Assembly (NCBI GenBank): GCA_000827495.1 | Contig: KN817542.1 | Location: 351,446 to 415,445, forward strand | Length of the DNA stretch: 64,000 nucleotides | From: Hypholoma sublateritium FD-334 SS-4 | Taxonomy: Eukaryota; Basidiomycota; Agaricomycetes; Agaricales; Strophariaceae | Reading direction: 5' to 3' | In this document: positions 11,762-23,264 of the stretch, one piece after another | How the letters are laid out: the number at the start of each line of letters is the position of its first letter | Position numbering within the stretch: the first letter of the stretch is position 1 | Notes under the pieces: generated by a model | Told to the model about the DNA's origin: nothing | The model's input: only the letters and a program-made list of their open reading frames with translations | The model's database searches: none | Position numbers and translations under genes: made by a program

Positions 11762-14700
11762 ATGCAAAATTCAGACTCCAGCAGCCCCTTTGTCAAGGGC
11801 CCAAAGCGAAAGCGGCTTGCAAAGGTGCGCACCTGAACCCCCGTCGCGCGCGCTGCTTACCCGTCCCAGGCCTGCGACGCCTGCCACAAAAGCAAACGGC
11901 GCTGCGACGGCACAGGTGCGTATGAACACCGCCCAGCGCCCGCCTTGCCACTTACGCATGCAACCACCGAAGCCCCATGCAGCAACTGGTGAGTTTCACC
12001 GGCATATGTGAAGGGGAGGAGACTTATTGTCGACAGCTACTATGCGTCCAAGCAGTGCACGTACACTGACGCATCGGGGCGGCCTGTCCCTGCTCCGCGC
12101 CCATTCAAGCCCGAGAAACACGATCCACATGCCTCTGCCTCTTCCCCCGAGTCCCGCGTACATCCTCCGACGCAGCCCGGGGGCCCTTCGGGCAATCCTT
12201 TTCGGATCTACCCCAGCCAGGCTTCCTCATCCCATCAATTCCAGAGCGAGAACAGCGACGACGAGCGCAGACATCCGCGGAAGCGTCTCAGGACCGAGCG
12301 GGGAAACCCCATGCCGGTCGAGGATCTTATCATCGATCCCCCTCTCTCGGACGGCCCCCCAGAGCATCCCGCCGCCATTGACCTAGACCCTGCGCTCACA
12401 CGCGAATTGACAAACCGCAAGTCCCTGTCTACCTGTCCGTCTGTCTACTGCTGACCAGGTCCCTGCAGTGTTCTTCACCCACTGCCATCCCGCGAGAGTC
12501 ATTATCCATAAGCCGACCTTTTCTTCCGCACTAAGTCACAATCGCGTTCCATCTCATCTTCTTCTCGCTGTATGCGCTCTTGCCGCCCCTCTATCTAAGC
12601 AGCCGCGGATACGGACGACACCCTCTCGTTTTGCTGGAAAGCCTTTTGCTCAGGAAGCTCTATCACAAATGTTTGATGGCGCGGGACGCCTCGTCGTCGA
12701 ACCCGACTTGGCAGCCGCGCAGGCGCTTTGTATCCTTCAGATGCATGACATACTCACGGAGAAAAGGAACAGTAGCTGGAGCTCCCGATTTCACGGTACT
12801 ATCTCCTTTCCTTCCCTTCTGCTCTTTTACGTTCCCACCTCAGTTGTACTAATCGGGTGGATCAGATCTTGCTTTGCAGATCGTGGAGGGCCTCGGAGTG
12901 CACAGTCCGGAGCATCCGACGCTCACTCCGGTCCCATCCCAAGAGTTCGTGCAACGCTCCATTGAACGCGAAGCCGTCCGGCGCATCTTCTGGCTCATCC
13001 ACCTCCTCGACGTCATGGCCTCCATATATTTTAAAAAGCCGGTCACATTCGCCGACAACGAATTGCGGCTAAGATTACCTGTGGACGAAACGAGTTTTGA
13101 ACTTGGCGTCCATTCCACGCTGCCTGGTGTGTGTTCCATCTTGTCACACCTATCCTATTATTTTGCTTCCCCCCCTTAACCCCTCATCACGCCGCGGTAA
13201 CAAGTACCGTCCCATGCCATTATATCCCTCCCTTGTTGCTCCCGCATGTCTATTTTCTACCTTCTTTTCTCCTATGCACACGCGCTTATTCCCTGCCATC
13301 TTTGTAACCTGCATACCGTCATCCTTTCTATGCGCCTTCTATCTGACAACCCCAACTAACATGATTACTATCTCCAGAATATCTCTACCTTCCGGCGGTT
13401 AGGACGCAATGGGCCTCCGAATTCGGCCATCTCATTCGCGTCATCTCCATTTACGCTAAAATGGAATTTGCTCTTGATGAGATTACAGGTGAGTACACTG
13501 CCCGATATGGCCATTACGTGGCGACGTCTCTGGCTGACGCTAAATTTAGATGCAACGACAAACGGCTTTTCCGCAGCGGCGTTGATGGAGGCTGAACAGA
13601 GGATGGAGGTACGTGCTTCCCCGCTATTTTAACTTGCAGCGTTCTCATGGTCCACTCTGCGGCGCTGGCGGGTATTATTATTATAGGAATGGGATCGTAC
13701 TCTGCCGGATCACCTGCGTTTCTCGGAAGAAAACTTGCAAGTGCAGCAGTCCATGTTCGAAACCAGCTCGAACGGTGGAGCTTGGTGCTGGTGCTGCATA
13801 CACCTCTATCACGCATCATGCGCGCTAGTCTTGAACCTCGTGAATATCCCTTTCCTCCTGCTAATTTCCACCTGCTTTCGCCTGCGTAAATTTCCTCTGC
13901 AGTCCGTGGTCTGGGTTCTGACCTCGTTGCACCCCTCACAGGCTCGCCAGCGCACGCATCGGGGATCGATGGCCGACACGCAGTGGGCAGTCGAACGAAT
14001 CGAGCTCATTTTGAAGATGCTGGGCGATCGTGCGAAGAATAGCATACTGAGTGCGTTTCGGTTTTTGGCTCTTCGATCCTATGCTTTCCGGCAGGCGCTG
14101 ACAGATATCTTATTTTCATGCTTTCTTATCGCCGCTCTAGTGGGTTCGGCACTTTGGGTGCGTGCTGGTCTTCCGTGAGCTATCCCCAAGCCAGATGCTG
14201 ACGTTATACTTGCAGTCACTGATCAAGTATTGCAAGAGGGATGACCCGCAAGTTCGCAAGTGGGCTGTGGAATACGAAGAAGCGTACGGCACGCAGATGT
14301 TCGAGATGGTGCAAGATTGGCGCAGCCAGCCGTCGCCGCCGCACCTGCATCAGCATGTGCACTCCTCGCAGCCGCAGGCATATCACCAGCAACCGCAGAC
14401 GGCGCACAACAACGGCAATCATCATTCGACTGCATACCACGCACAGCAGCTGTCGGTCTCGCACCGGCGCCTCTCGGATGTGCGCACGGCCGGGCCCCCT
14501 CAGGGGCCATTCACGCTGAACACCGCCCGCTCGCCGCATCACCACACGTCGGACTCGTATGGCAGCAATGGCAGCAGTAGCACCGTGAAGCGATCGCCGA
14601 GCCACTCGCCTCCCATCTCGTATCCCCTCGGCGGCCGCGCATCGAACACCGCCACGAGCAGCTCGAGCAGCTCCTCGAACAGCACCCGGCCGCTGGCGCC

Positions 14701-15280
14701 CGGGCTGCATGACGCGCGCGGCGGCCCCTCGGGCGCGGGCTCGGGTGCGAATTTGGGTGGGCCCGACGCGGGGCTATTTCAGGCGCAGCAGCCGCCTGCG
14801 GCCGCGGCGGCGGGGGCAGGCAAGTACGGCAGCCGCGACGCGGGGCATCAGGGCGGCGCGCCGGGTGCCTTGCGCTGGGCACATATGGGCGATGACTCCG
14901 CCGGCGGTGCTGGAGCGGACACGGGCCCTGCTGGCGGAAGCTTGAGCGCGGGGATGTCGGGCGAGGGGAAGGCCGCGGGCGATGGTGGTGGCGCTGGGGC
15001 GGCTGCGCGCGGCTTTGGGCCGCCCGGCGACGGGACGCAGTCGCTGCCGTCGCTGAAGGCGAGCGGGCTGCTCGACTCGTGGGGGTCGGCGTCGCGCGCG
15101 GCGGGCGGCGGGGACGCGCAGAAGGCCGCGCCGGGGACGCAGCAGACGCCGCGGCGGAGCGCGCCGTCGGGGGCGATGCACCTGACGCTGCAGCACGCGG
15201 CGGACGTGGCGGAGCTGCGGCCGTCGACGACGCTGGGGATGCCCGTGGGCATGTCGTGGCTCGCAAACGAGTCGAGGTAG
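11762..15280 (+). CDS. Zn2Cys6 fungal transcription factor
   Basis: Twelve exons: 11762-11824, 11870-11915, 11973-11988 (16 nt), 12037-12416, 12469-12795, 12866-13126, 13378-13488, 13550-13608, 13687-13839, 13942-14050, 14141-14157 (17 nt) and 14216-15280, giving 868 aa. The binuclear zinc cluster is complete (Cys 23, 26, 33, 39, 42, 49; CX2CX6CX5CX2CX6C), preceded by a basic KRKR segment. The middle (LTNLFFTHCHPARVIIHKP through LIKYCKRDDPQVRKW) is the fungal-specific transcription factor domain. The C-terminal third is His/Gln-, Ser- and then Gly/Ala-rich low complexity with very high GC. The intron after 12416 is GC-AG. The 102-bp intron 13840-13941 keeps frame if retained. Target genes are unknown. 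Confidence 0.85.
12417..12468 (+). other. GC-AG intron in the transcription factor gene
   Basis: The donor GCAAGT and acceptor CTGCAG restore the frame to LTN-LFFTHCHP. No GT donor nearby gives both the right phase and a plausible intron length; the only phase-compatible GT choice leaves 34 bp. Confidence 0.75.
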
Positions 15281-15636
15281 GCCCGCCCGGTTCGTTTCTC
15301 CCTTCCATCTTGCTTAAAGTTGAACTGTCTTTCTTGGTGTGCTTCTTGCGCGCGGACTCTACCCGACCATCTGGCTCGCGCTGTCCGCTGACTACTGTCC
15401 TTGTTGTTGTTTTTTTTACCTACACTCCTGTTGTTGTGCACATATCCTCTCATGCAACTGTTATATCTTGTATTCACCGATACCGCTCCATCCACTCCAT
15501 TTCATTAACCCCCCCCCCATCGTACATTATATTGTAACGTCATTCTGCCATCACGCTGCTTCGAAACGAATTCGGACAAAGTTCTTATCCGCACAGGCGG
15601 GAAAAGGGTGTGCATGTACCGAACGTGTATGGGTAA
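15281..15636. other. Intergenic region between convergent genes
   Basis: This is the 3' flank of the transcription factor (+) and V-ATPase G (-) genes. It contains T-rich and C-rich tracts (around 15408-15420 and 15509-15520) and no recognisable gene. Confidence 0.5.
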
Positions 15637-16183
15637 TTATGCCTGCACTTTCTTGAGATTGCGATTGAGCTGCGGGTTGACCTGGGTCGCGCGCTGCAGG
15701 AGCGTGTTCACGACGTCGCTCTTCTTCGCCGCGAACACGGCGTCGATCTCCGCGAGCTTGCCCACCGTCTCCTTGTCCAGCGCGGCCTGCGTCGTGGACG
15801 TCGTGCCCGCGTGCTAGCGCTCAATTAGCCGTCGACGACGGCGCAGCAGGCGGAACGTCACGCACCGAGGCCTCGAACGCGCGGAACTCCTGCTCCTTCG
15901 CCTTCTTGTACTCGTCTATCTCCTTCGCCGCCTCCGCGTGGGCGTCCTTGAGCTTCTGCACGCGATCTACAGGCGGGCAGGCGGGCCAGTCAGCACCCAT
16001 TGGGCGGGCAGCAACTCAGACGGGCGTACACTGGCGGGCCTGCTGCACGATCTTGGCGGCCTCCTTCTCGGCCTCGAGGAGCGTCTGGATGCCCTGGGAC
16101 TGCTGTGCTGCCTGCGCGCGCCGCACGGGGAGGGTGTCAGTGCCTGCCTGCCGCCGGACGGGCGCGGGCGCGGGACGTACCAT
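15637..16183 (-). CDS. VMA10: V-type ATPase subunit G
   Basis: Exons 16183-16181 (ATG only), 16111-16030, 15966-15866 and 15813-15637 give 120 aa. The sequence follows subunit G throughout: SQGIQTLLEAEKEAAKIVQ, QYRVQKLKDAHAEAAKEI, then HAGTTSTTQ...DKETVGKL and a C-terminal VNPQLNRNLKKVQA. It forms the peripheral stalk with subunit E, linking V1 to V0 of the proton pump. It is one long helix rich in Ala, Glu, Lys and Gln. All phases agree. As in RPS15, the first coding exon carries only the start codon. Confidence 0.93.
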
Positions 16184-17951
16184 CGTGGGGTGTGGTGGTG
16201 GCGGCGGAATGGGATTGGAACCCCGCTCGGGCCATGCGAAATCGGGTCGGCGCTCAGATTCTCAGCGTCGATCCAGTGCCAGATGGCTGCCAGTGCCAGT
16301 GCCGTGCGCAGCGTCCGCGTCCCGCTTGCTCGTACGGCCTGGCGTACACTTCGACCACGCCTAGCGCGTTCTGGCCGCGCCGGGAAACGTGCGCTCGCGT
16401 CCTAACTTTGCGGCCTTACTTGGACACCTTGGGACCACATAGCGTCCTAGCTGGGCCGCAGTACACGCAATTATCATTGTATGCACGGCAGGCTGTGCTT
16501 CAGCTGACCACAAGCTCGCAAATGGTGCGCCACCAACACTGTCGTCCTCCGTGGCGGGCGTCCCGCGCTGATGATGTCAATTTTGGGGTGACATACAGAC
16601 GCACTTAACTGGGAACACCGCACACATATCAGACATGAATCAGACGTCGTTTTCATCACCCACATCTCAGTTCCGATCCCCCCCCTGGGCGGCACGCCAG
16701 ACTGGGATGGGCCTTCTCGAGTCCTGCACGCCCTGCCGTGCCCTGGCTCGCTAATCTGGGGTGTATCTCGCAGATGCATCTGCATGTATACTTAAGTATG
16801 TCTTTGGCACATATGTCTCCCACCCCCCCGCGACATGCGAAAATCCACTGGGTTCAGATCTCAGGCGGCGAATACGGATACGGACGCGGGAGGGCGCGCT
16901 ATTCTCAGCGCCGTGCTCTCGCCTGCTCAGCCCGCCCTGCAGCCGGCACCAGCGTCTAGGTAGGTTCGCGCCCACCCTGAGCAGCGCGCGTGCGCGCTTT
17001 CCTCGGCACGCCGCCACGGCCCACGGGGCCTGTTGGGCCTCGCTCGGCCTCGCTTTGGACGCGGCGTCATTGTGGGCATTTTGGGGCGCGTCTAATTTTA
17101 TTGCCTCGTCGCTGGGCTCACACGCCGCCCCTGAATCGACGACGATCTAGCTTCGCGGGGCTCTCTCTTGTTCTGCGTCTGGCGCGCTACTTATACATAC
17201 AATTGAGCGGTCTCGTCGCCGCGCGAGGCGGTCCCCCAGCGGATGGGAGACCCTTGTTTTCAGCGCTGTTAACTTCTGTGGACTGGATCAACGATGCTCT
17301 GGATATGCGAGACCGTAGGAACCGAACGCGCTCCATCAGCCCCCGGCGATGCTGAATGTCTACCACACGACACGCCGGAACGTCCGCTGCCGCTGGAGCC
17401 CGCTCAGCTGCACCCACACACCGCGCGCGAGCAGGGCGCCATCGATCGGCCTGCCGGCGGTGATTAGCTCGCTATTTGCGCAGCGAACGACTTGCCGCAA
17501 CGTGGATACGCATCGTAATGTGTAAGTGGGTGCCGCAGTTAAATTGCGTTGGAGCAAAGCTCGTCACCATCATCATGGCTAGCCCGTGCTAGCCCCCGGC
17601 ACCCCCAGCGATCCGGGCTTCCCGGTGTACTCAGGTGGTGGTGGGCGCGCGGACTGATGGGGCCAATGGATGGCGGATTATTCTTGACTTGCGAATACAA
17701 GGGCGCGATACGTATCACGGGCTTTCTCTGGCAGTTGGAATGAAATTTTAATGCTGCGACGACGCGCGCTCCGGCAACGCCTGCGACTGTGCTCCGGCAA
17801 CGCTCGCGTATGTACTCACGGCGGAAGCTCGTGCGTGTGCTTCTCCGGGCTCCCCCAGGCTCCCCCAGGGGATCTGCAGAACGCCGCAGAAGCCAGTGGA
17901 ATATGGATGCCCCCCACACGGCGCGCGCGCGCAGGCGACGGACATGGCGCG

Positions 17952-18117
17952 CTCGCCAATCTTGCTTCCCGCGTCAATTTTATCTGGCGAGTGCGGTTTA
18001 TCCTTATACGGAGAGTGGGCATGGGACAGTTCGATGCCACACGCCGATGCGCGCGCACGCGGAGACGACGGAAGTACACGCCTCGCCAATCTCGCCTCGC
18101 GCGTCAATTTCACCTGG
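17952..18117 (+). repeat. Imperfect direct repeat, 130-bp spacing
   Basis: CTCGCCAATCTTGC... at 17952 and CTCGCCAATCTCGC... at 18082 match over about 36 bp with few differences, including the shared phrase GCGTCAATTT. Both lie in the GC-rich gene-poor stretch. Confidence 0.6.
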
Positions 18118-18432
18118 GTATCTGGTTTTCCATCTGGGGGGGTTGTCGAGACGGCGCGCAGCCCTGGGGTGCTGCCATATGCGGGTGTTGCAGCTTGGAG
18201 GTCCAGTGGGCTTGTTCGTATCGTTGATAGACGCTGCCCACCACCGGGGCGGCTGAAGCTTGAACACCTCTCGAGTTCGAGTTCCAGATCGTATCAATCA
18301 GCCTCAAGCTTAAAACAGAGTGGGTACTCAGAATACTTCACGTCCGTGATTCACTGATTGCTGTTTGCCTGCAGACTTTCGTCGGCGGGCCGCCAGCATC
18401 GCGAGGCAAATCGGGACACAATACGACATACA

Positions 18433-18740
18433 TAGTACGAAGCCCGCGCCCGTGCAGTCCTTGTGGGAGGAAGTCTGCCGCAAGCGAGGCGCACTCACGC
18501 TCACTAATTAACGGTGCGGGTATCCGTGCAGCGAGATCTGCGCGGCGCGCTGAAACTCGCCATCTGCGGTGTGCATTTCCATGCATAGTCGAAATAACCA
18601 CCTCCGTCTTGTGAGAGGCAGTGCGGCCACAAGCGGTAGCGCACGCGCTCACTAATTAACGGTGCGGGCATCCGGGTGCGTCGATGCAGAGATCCGCGTA
18701 GGGCGCTGACACCTGCAGTGTGCGTTTTCAAAGTTTTATT
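18433..18740 (+). repeat. Two imperfect tandem units of about 148 bp
   Basis: TCACTAATTAACGGTGCGGG occurs at 18501 and again at 18649. Flanks also match on both sides (CTTGTG(G/A)GAGG before; AGATC(T/C)GCG and TGCGGTGTGC/TGCAGTGTGC after), so the unit is longer than the perfect core. Confidence 0.7.
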
Positions 18741-20802
18741 ATCAGAACAATCACCGTCGGGTAGCGTGTGCAGATGGCGCGCGTCGTGCGCTGTCGCCGT
18801 CGACCTATTCGCGAAGTCGGCAACGCGAGCGTGGGTCTGCGCTCGCGGCTCTACATGCATCGTTCTGCGAAGAATCAACGAAGAACACTTACTTACGAAA
18901 CACACTGGGAACACACGCGGCGTTCACAATTTTGCTTCTCCGCCGATGCGTCCAAAGAGGCAGGTTTACCGGCGATTGTGCACGGGTCTGACATAGGCGT
19001 TCTATTACTTAAATTCGAAGCGCGTCGCGGCGGTAGTATCTCTGCGGCTGGCACACGCGATTGGTGTGCACGGTGGCCGGGAAAGCTCTGCAAAGCGACA
19101 GGCCCGGAGGTTGCGGTGTGCCACATGCATATTTTACCAAAGTGCGGCGCGCATCGCAGCCGTGCTGATACATAACCGAATCGTTATGCGGCTGGAGCAA
19201 CGAAAATCGAGCACAGATGCTCCCCCGCGCCCTCTGCAGATCGGATTCTCACTGGCTTTACGTGGTGAATATCGAGTCACTCGAATATTTATACACTGAG
19301 CATACAGACTTTCAATTAATCATAGCACATCGCGGCGACCAATGAATGGTTGATGAATGCTCTCAGAGAATAGCGCTAGAAGCCGCTCCCTTGCTTATTT
19401 TATCTCCCAATGAGAGTGTTTGCTATATACCAGTGGGAGGAGAAGTTGAAGTCGTTGCCCAATGGGACATGTCTCTAGGCGCCCGGCTTGCACAGGCGGC
19501 TACGCTCGCGAATTGATAAGATAAGATGCGCCGTCGGAGCCACAATACAAACCGAGGCCGGCAGCGCCACGGCGAAGCCTTGAACTTTGTTCAATGTTAG
19601 ATCTTGGTCTGAACCTGCACGTTTAAACTTGTCTTCCATCTTCCTCCACCCAAATTCCACCTAAGTACCGATCAACGTCGCGGAACATGAACTTTACAGA
19701 GATGTGTAATCGCACCCATCACGCCGGACACAAGTACTCTATCTACAGTGTTCTATGTAAAACTCTTTGAAATGGGTATCTTTTATTGATCTTTTGTTGA
19801 AATTAGCAATTACCCGTTTAGACAGTGGCGGTCCCGTGGCCGTCGAACAGCGGCGCCAACGGTTCAACGAAAGCATTCAAGAAAAGGCATCTTCAAAGGA
19901 GGCCACAATTTTAGCACCATGCCAGTGTGGTCCCGGAACCGTGTCCAAAAGGCTTGCATTAGACCACCCCTTGGGTATAATATTAATACAGGGGTGCTGA
20001 GTTTAACTGTTTACCCCACTGACCGAATGGCGCGCTTTACGCGCTTGCTCTCCGAGTCGATGGCCGATCATCCAAACATCGCGGCCTGTATCTGGTGACA
20101 AAGGAACGTGGGGAACATTGGCTCACACTGCGCGGTGTCCGCAGTAGCCAGGCGATCATCCCCACGTAACCCTCCGCGGCTTCCGACGGGATCTCCACGG
20201 TTTAATTCACTGATTCGCGGAGAGCAACTTGATGTAGGTTACCGTTGTCTTTTAAATGCCTGTGTATTAAGCAGTGTCATTGTATTGAAGCTCTCGTTAT
20301 CAGATTACGACTTACCCTCAACACAATACGCTGTTGGCTTTACAACAAAAGCGGCGCGAAGGCTTGTAAGAAAAACCGAGCGCTTTTTCGTTGTTCCTAT
20401 CCTCGGCAATGTGTTGTCTTCAAATACCGTCCAATGTCTTCATGGACGTGGTAATTATAACACAGACTATGATCGCATGGTTCACTCCTCTTCGATCAGA
20501 GACTTGCGCTAGAGTTATTCATATCTAGCAGTGTTCTGGATTCTATCTATGAATTAATATCATCTCCTAGGCTTCCCTGGCTCTAAGTATGCGGTCTGCT
20601 AAGCTTACCTACCGTTACAGACCGTTGCCCGGCCGGGTGAGCACGGGTTGAGCTCGGGAGACAATAGCCTGAGTGAACTCCGTGTTATGTCCGGTGTGCT
20701 ATACAGGAATTTCCTTTGCAAAATATGTTGAAATAGAACATCCATGGAGACAGTCAAGCTGTGTGTGAGAAATATATAGATTGGTATAGAAGACCCAGCG
20801 AT

Positions 20803-21029
20803 ACTATATGCCACCAGGACTTCGTAACGACCGTCACTTCGTCAGATGCCGATAACCTCGAAAATCACCTTCGTCCCAGGTGGTCCTCTCCCTCTAAAAA
20901 TGCAGGAATATGCTCATCAGATAGATTTGATCCCATGAATTCAATTTCATGCAATAAAACCCATTGGTTGCCTCGGAATTGCAGTCGTGACGAAGTAATG
21001 GTCGTGACGAAGTCCTGGTGGCATATAGT
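20803..21029. repeat. 42-bp inverted repeat around a 143-bp spacer
   Basis: The arm 20803-20844 (starting ACTATATGCCACCAGGACTT) matches the reverse complement of 20988-21029 with three mismatches. A second, shorter inverted pair (TTGCCTCGG near 20968, CCGAGGCAA near 21044) overlaps the right arm. A long hairpin could form. It could be a small non-autonomous element, but no target-site duplication was found. Confidence 0.75.
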
Positions 21030-21810
21030 AAATCCGAAGCTGCCGAGGCAATTTCCCAACTTGTAATTCATGAGCTGATACAGTGCAGTAGCTCTAGTAA
21101 GTTTCCTAGAAGCTCGGCATTAGTAGCAAGTGCGTGGCCCTCTAGAAATGGGTGCCCTGAGTTCTTCTCGCTTTATTATATCACGTATGCTAGAGATTTT
21201 CTACACGTTAAAGGTCTAAGCCTCTGCGCCACTGGTTTCAAATGCGCATACCGCAGGAGAATATTCGGCTGCATGCGCCCCGTGCGAACATTCTCCTAAA
21301 TGATTCCAAGGAAGGCAATTGAAGAGCCTAATGAAATCACTGAGATCACCGTCGAAATAAAATAAGGTTTTCAGGAGGCTTCCTGATTTCTGAACCTCAA
21401 AAAATGCTCATTAAGCTCTGTGCTATGATATCAGTTCCCCAGGGACGACTTCTTTGCGGGCTCGGATGCCTTTTTGGGTGTACTTTGAACCGCGTGCATG
21501 TTTTAATTTGTCATGTTCATAGTTTTCAAGCTCCAGACTGAAGTTGAGAGGCACGTATTTAAATGGCCCGCCTGTAAGGTAGCAGTTTTCTGTTCCAGTA
21601 ACTTCACCAGCGTTGTTCAGATACCTCTATACAGCCCGATTCATCCCTCCATTACCAATGACAGACCAAGTCAAAGTTCACCACCGACCCCACGTTCACT
21701 TTTGGTGTAAATTGGTAGAGTGAGCACTCGACTTCAAGTTCTTGGGGACCTTCATCTGCCATCCACGTTTTAAAATGCTGATGAAATTCGGTATCTTCTC
21801 AGTCATATAG

Positions 21811-22898
21811 TCGCGGCGTTATTGTCTCTCGACATACATGGGGAAATCAACTCCGAAGATTTAGAGGTATGCTTGTGCATGTCAATTTGGGGATGAACGA
21901 GAGAAAAAGTCTGATTGTTGCAGAGCCTCGTCAGATATTCTGATATAACGCTTCAGTCTTTGGACGGCTTTTGCATGCCCGACGACAAAGCGCTCCTGCA
22001 GGAGTTGATATTGCAACTTGTCGCTTGGGTTCAAAACAGCAGAAAGATTTTCTTCGAAACAAAATCGAATGAGGTGAAGATAAATGATGTTCAGAAGGAA
22101 AAAGCAGATAAACAAGGTAGAATGGGTGTGGTACTGCCCGCCTCAGTGCTACAAACTGACAAAACGCATGTGCAGCCATGAGCGCAGAGCTGATAGCTCT
22201 TGCGGAAAAAACAAAACAGAACTTTCGAATCTTGAAAGAAATTGCGGAAGTGTGCGGTTATTCAGCCGGAGGGGTAAGAACGACTGCACCTCGGGACATA
22301 ATAGTTGGAGCGGCACCCGAAGTGCACACGCCGCAACTTCAAGTTGAAATGCAGCATGCAAATGGTAATAGGGTAAACTGCAAAGCAGACACTGTAACAG
22401 CCTTGAAAGGTGATACAGACACATGTATCCAGAGGGTGGGCCTGAAATCCTATAATCAAACCACAACCTCAACATGAACTGACTTTGGAGCATTCAAAAC
22501 AGATCTCTATGGATCTCAAGAATTTGGAGACAATGCGCAGCGAATATCAATTAAGTTTACGTGACACTCAGGCCGAAGTCAGGACTCAGATCCTCAATTC
22601 TGCTTTCAATCTGGAGCTTTACGGACCGTACCTGCCAAGGCCCCGTCCCGTATACATCGGTCAAGAGGACATCGACAGCACATTGTGGAAGGTGTTTCAA
22701 TTTGAAGCCATACCCATGATTGTAACAACTTCCAGAGATATTCGAGATAGGATCACGGATGACAATACGTCAGCGGTGAAGCTATATGAGACTCTTGAGT
22801 TCCCTTTGAGGACAATAAGTATGGTATTGAAAGCATACAAAATTTCTGGAAGTCCTTTGGAGCTTGATAACCGTCCTTTATCACCAATGTACTATTGA
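21811..22898 (+). CDS. Unrecognised protein, 5' end not found
   Basis: Four exons join in phase: 21811-21866, 21924-22116, 22176-22372 and 22503-22898 (about 280 aa to the stop). All internal junctions are GT-AG, with a CTGAC branch-point-like site before the last acceptor. The protein is mostly helical and charged (for example ELIALAEKTKQNFRILKEI and MDLKNLETMRSEYQLSLR), suggesting coiled coil; the last exon is more globular (RPVYIGQEDIDSTLWKVF). I do not recognise the family. The first coding exon must lie upstream of 21811 and end one base into a codon; I could not place it. The transposon at 23055 starts about 155 bp past the stop. The gene could be real and species-restricted or a decaying copy. 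Confidence 0.45.
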
Positions 22899-23045
22899 GT
22901 TCATTCCTATTTGTGTCCAATTTTTTTTAGGTTTACTTCTTGGTAGCTGATACACTATCATTAAAAATTTTGAGAGGTATAAAATGGCTCGCGATGTACA
23001 TATAACTCGGATTTCAACAGTTTTTGTGCAGTGGCTGAGTAAATA

Positions 23046-23054
23046 GTTAATATT
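23046..23054. repeat. Target-site duplication, left copy
   Basis: GTTAATATT directly precedes the left terminal inverted repeat; the same 9 bases follow the right one at 24304-24312. Confidence 0.75.
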
Positions 23055-23210
23055 TAGACCGGTGGCCGATCTCTACATGAGCAAAGCTCGATGTAGAGAT
23101 CGGGATTTCTGAGTTTAAATCCCTGTAGCGAAGCATTCCCACACCCTCCTTCCTGATATATTTTTGAACGAACACCCTAAAGTCATCACGTGCTGCCCCT
23201 CTAAGCGCGC
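23055..23210 (+). repeat. Left terminal inverted repeat
   Basis: This pairs with 24144-24303. Shared blocks include GAGTTTAAATCCCTGTAGCG and CACCCTAAAGTCATCACGTG. Just inside the tip, 23068-23103 forms a strong hairpin (CCGATCTCTACAT... against ATGTAGAGATCGG). Confidence 0.85.
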
Positions 23211-23264
23211 TGTGGCCTGATTCCGCTGCTTGAACGAACTCGAGATTTGAACGACGAGCTCACA

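Larger units (their letters stand above)
16184..21810. other. Gene-poor stretch with local repeats
   Basis: About 5.6 kb hold no gene I can support. From 16.2 to about 19.3 kb the DNA is GC-rich and CpG-rich, so long open frames appear on both strands without family motifs or splice consistency. From 19.3 to 21.8 kb it becomes AT-richer with no coding signal. Local direct repeats (17.9-18.7 kb) and an inverted repeat (20.8-21.0 kb) are listed separately. Non-coding RNA or decayed mobile DNA are possible. Confidence 0.55.

Noticed and set aside
14511..15495. Long minus-strand open frames opposite the end of the transcription factor gene
   Set aside because: The DNA is extremely GC-rich and low in complexity, so stops are rare in every frame. 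The + strand frame continues a conserved protein; the others have no family pattern.
17751..18352. Several overlapping frames of 120-160 codons on both strands in the GC-rich island
   Set aside because: They overlap each other in different frames, lack family motifs and intron signals, and follow from high GC content.
23104..23124. GAGTTTAAATCCC in the transposon ends as a tRNA-type B box (SINE)
   Set aside because: The match to the B-box consensus is weak and no A box or cloverleaf fits. Inverted ends and a 9-bp duplication point to a DNA transposon.
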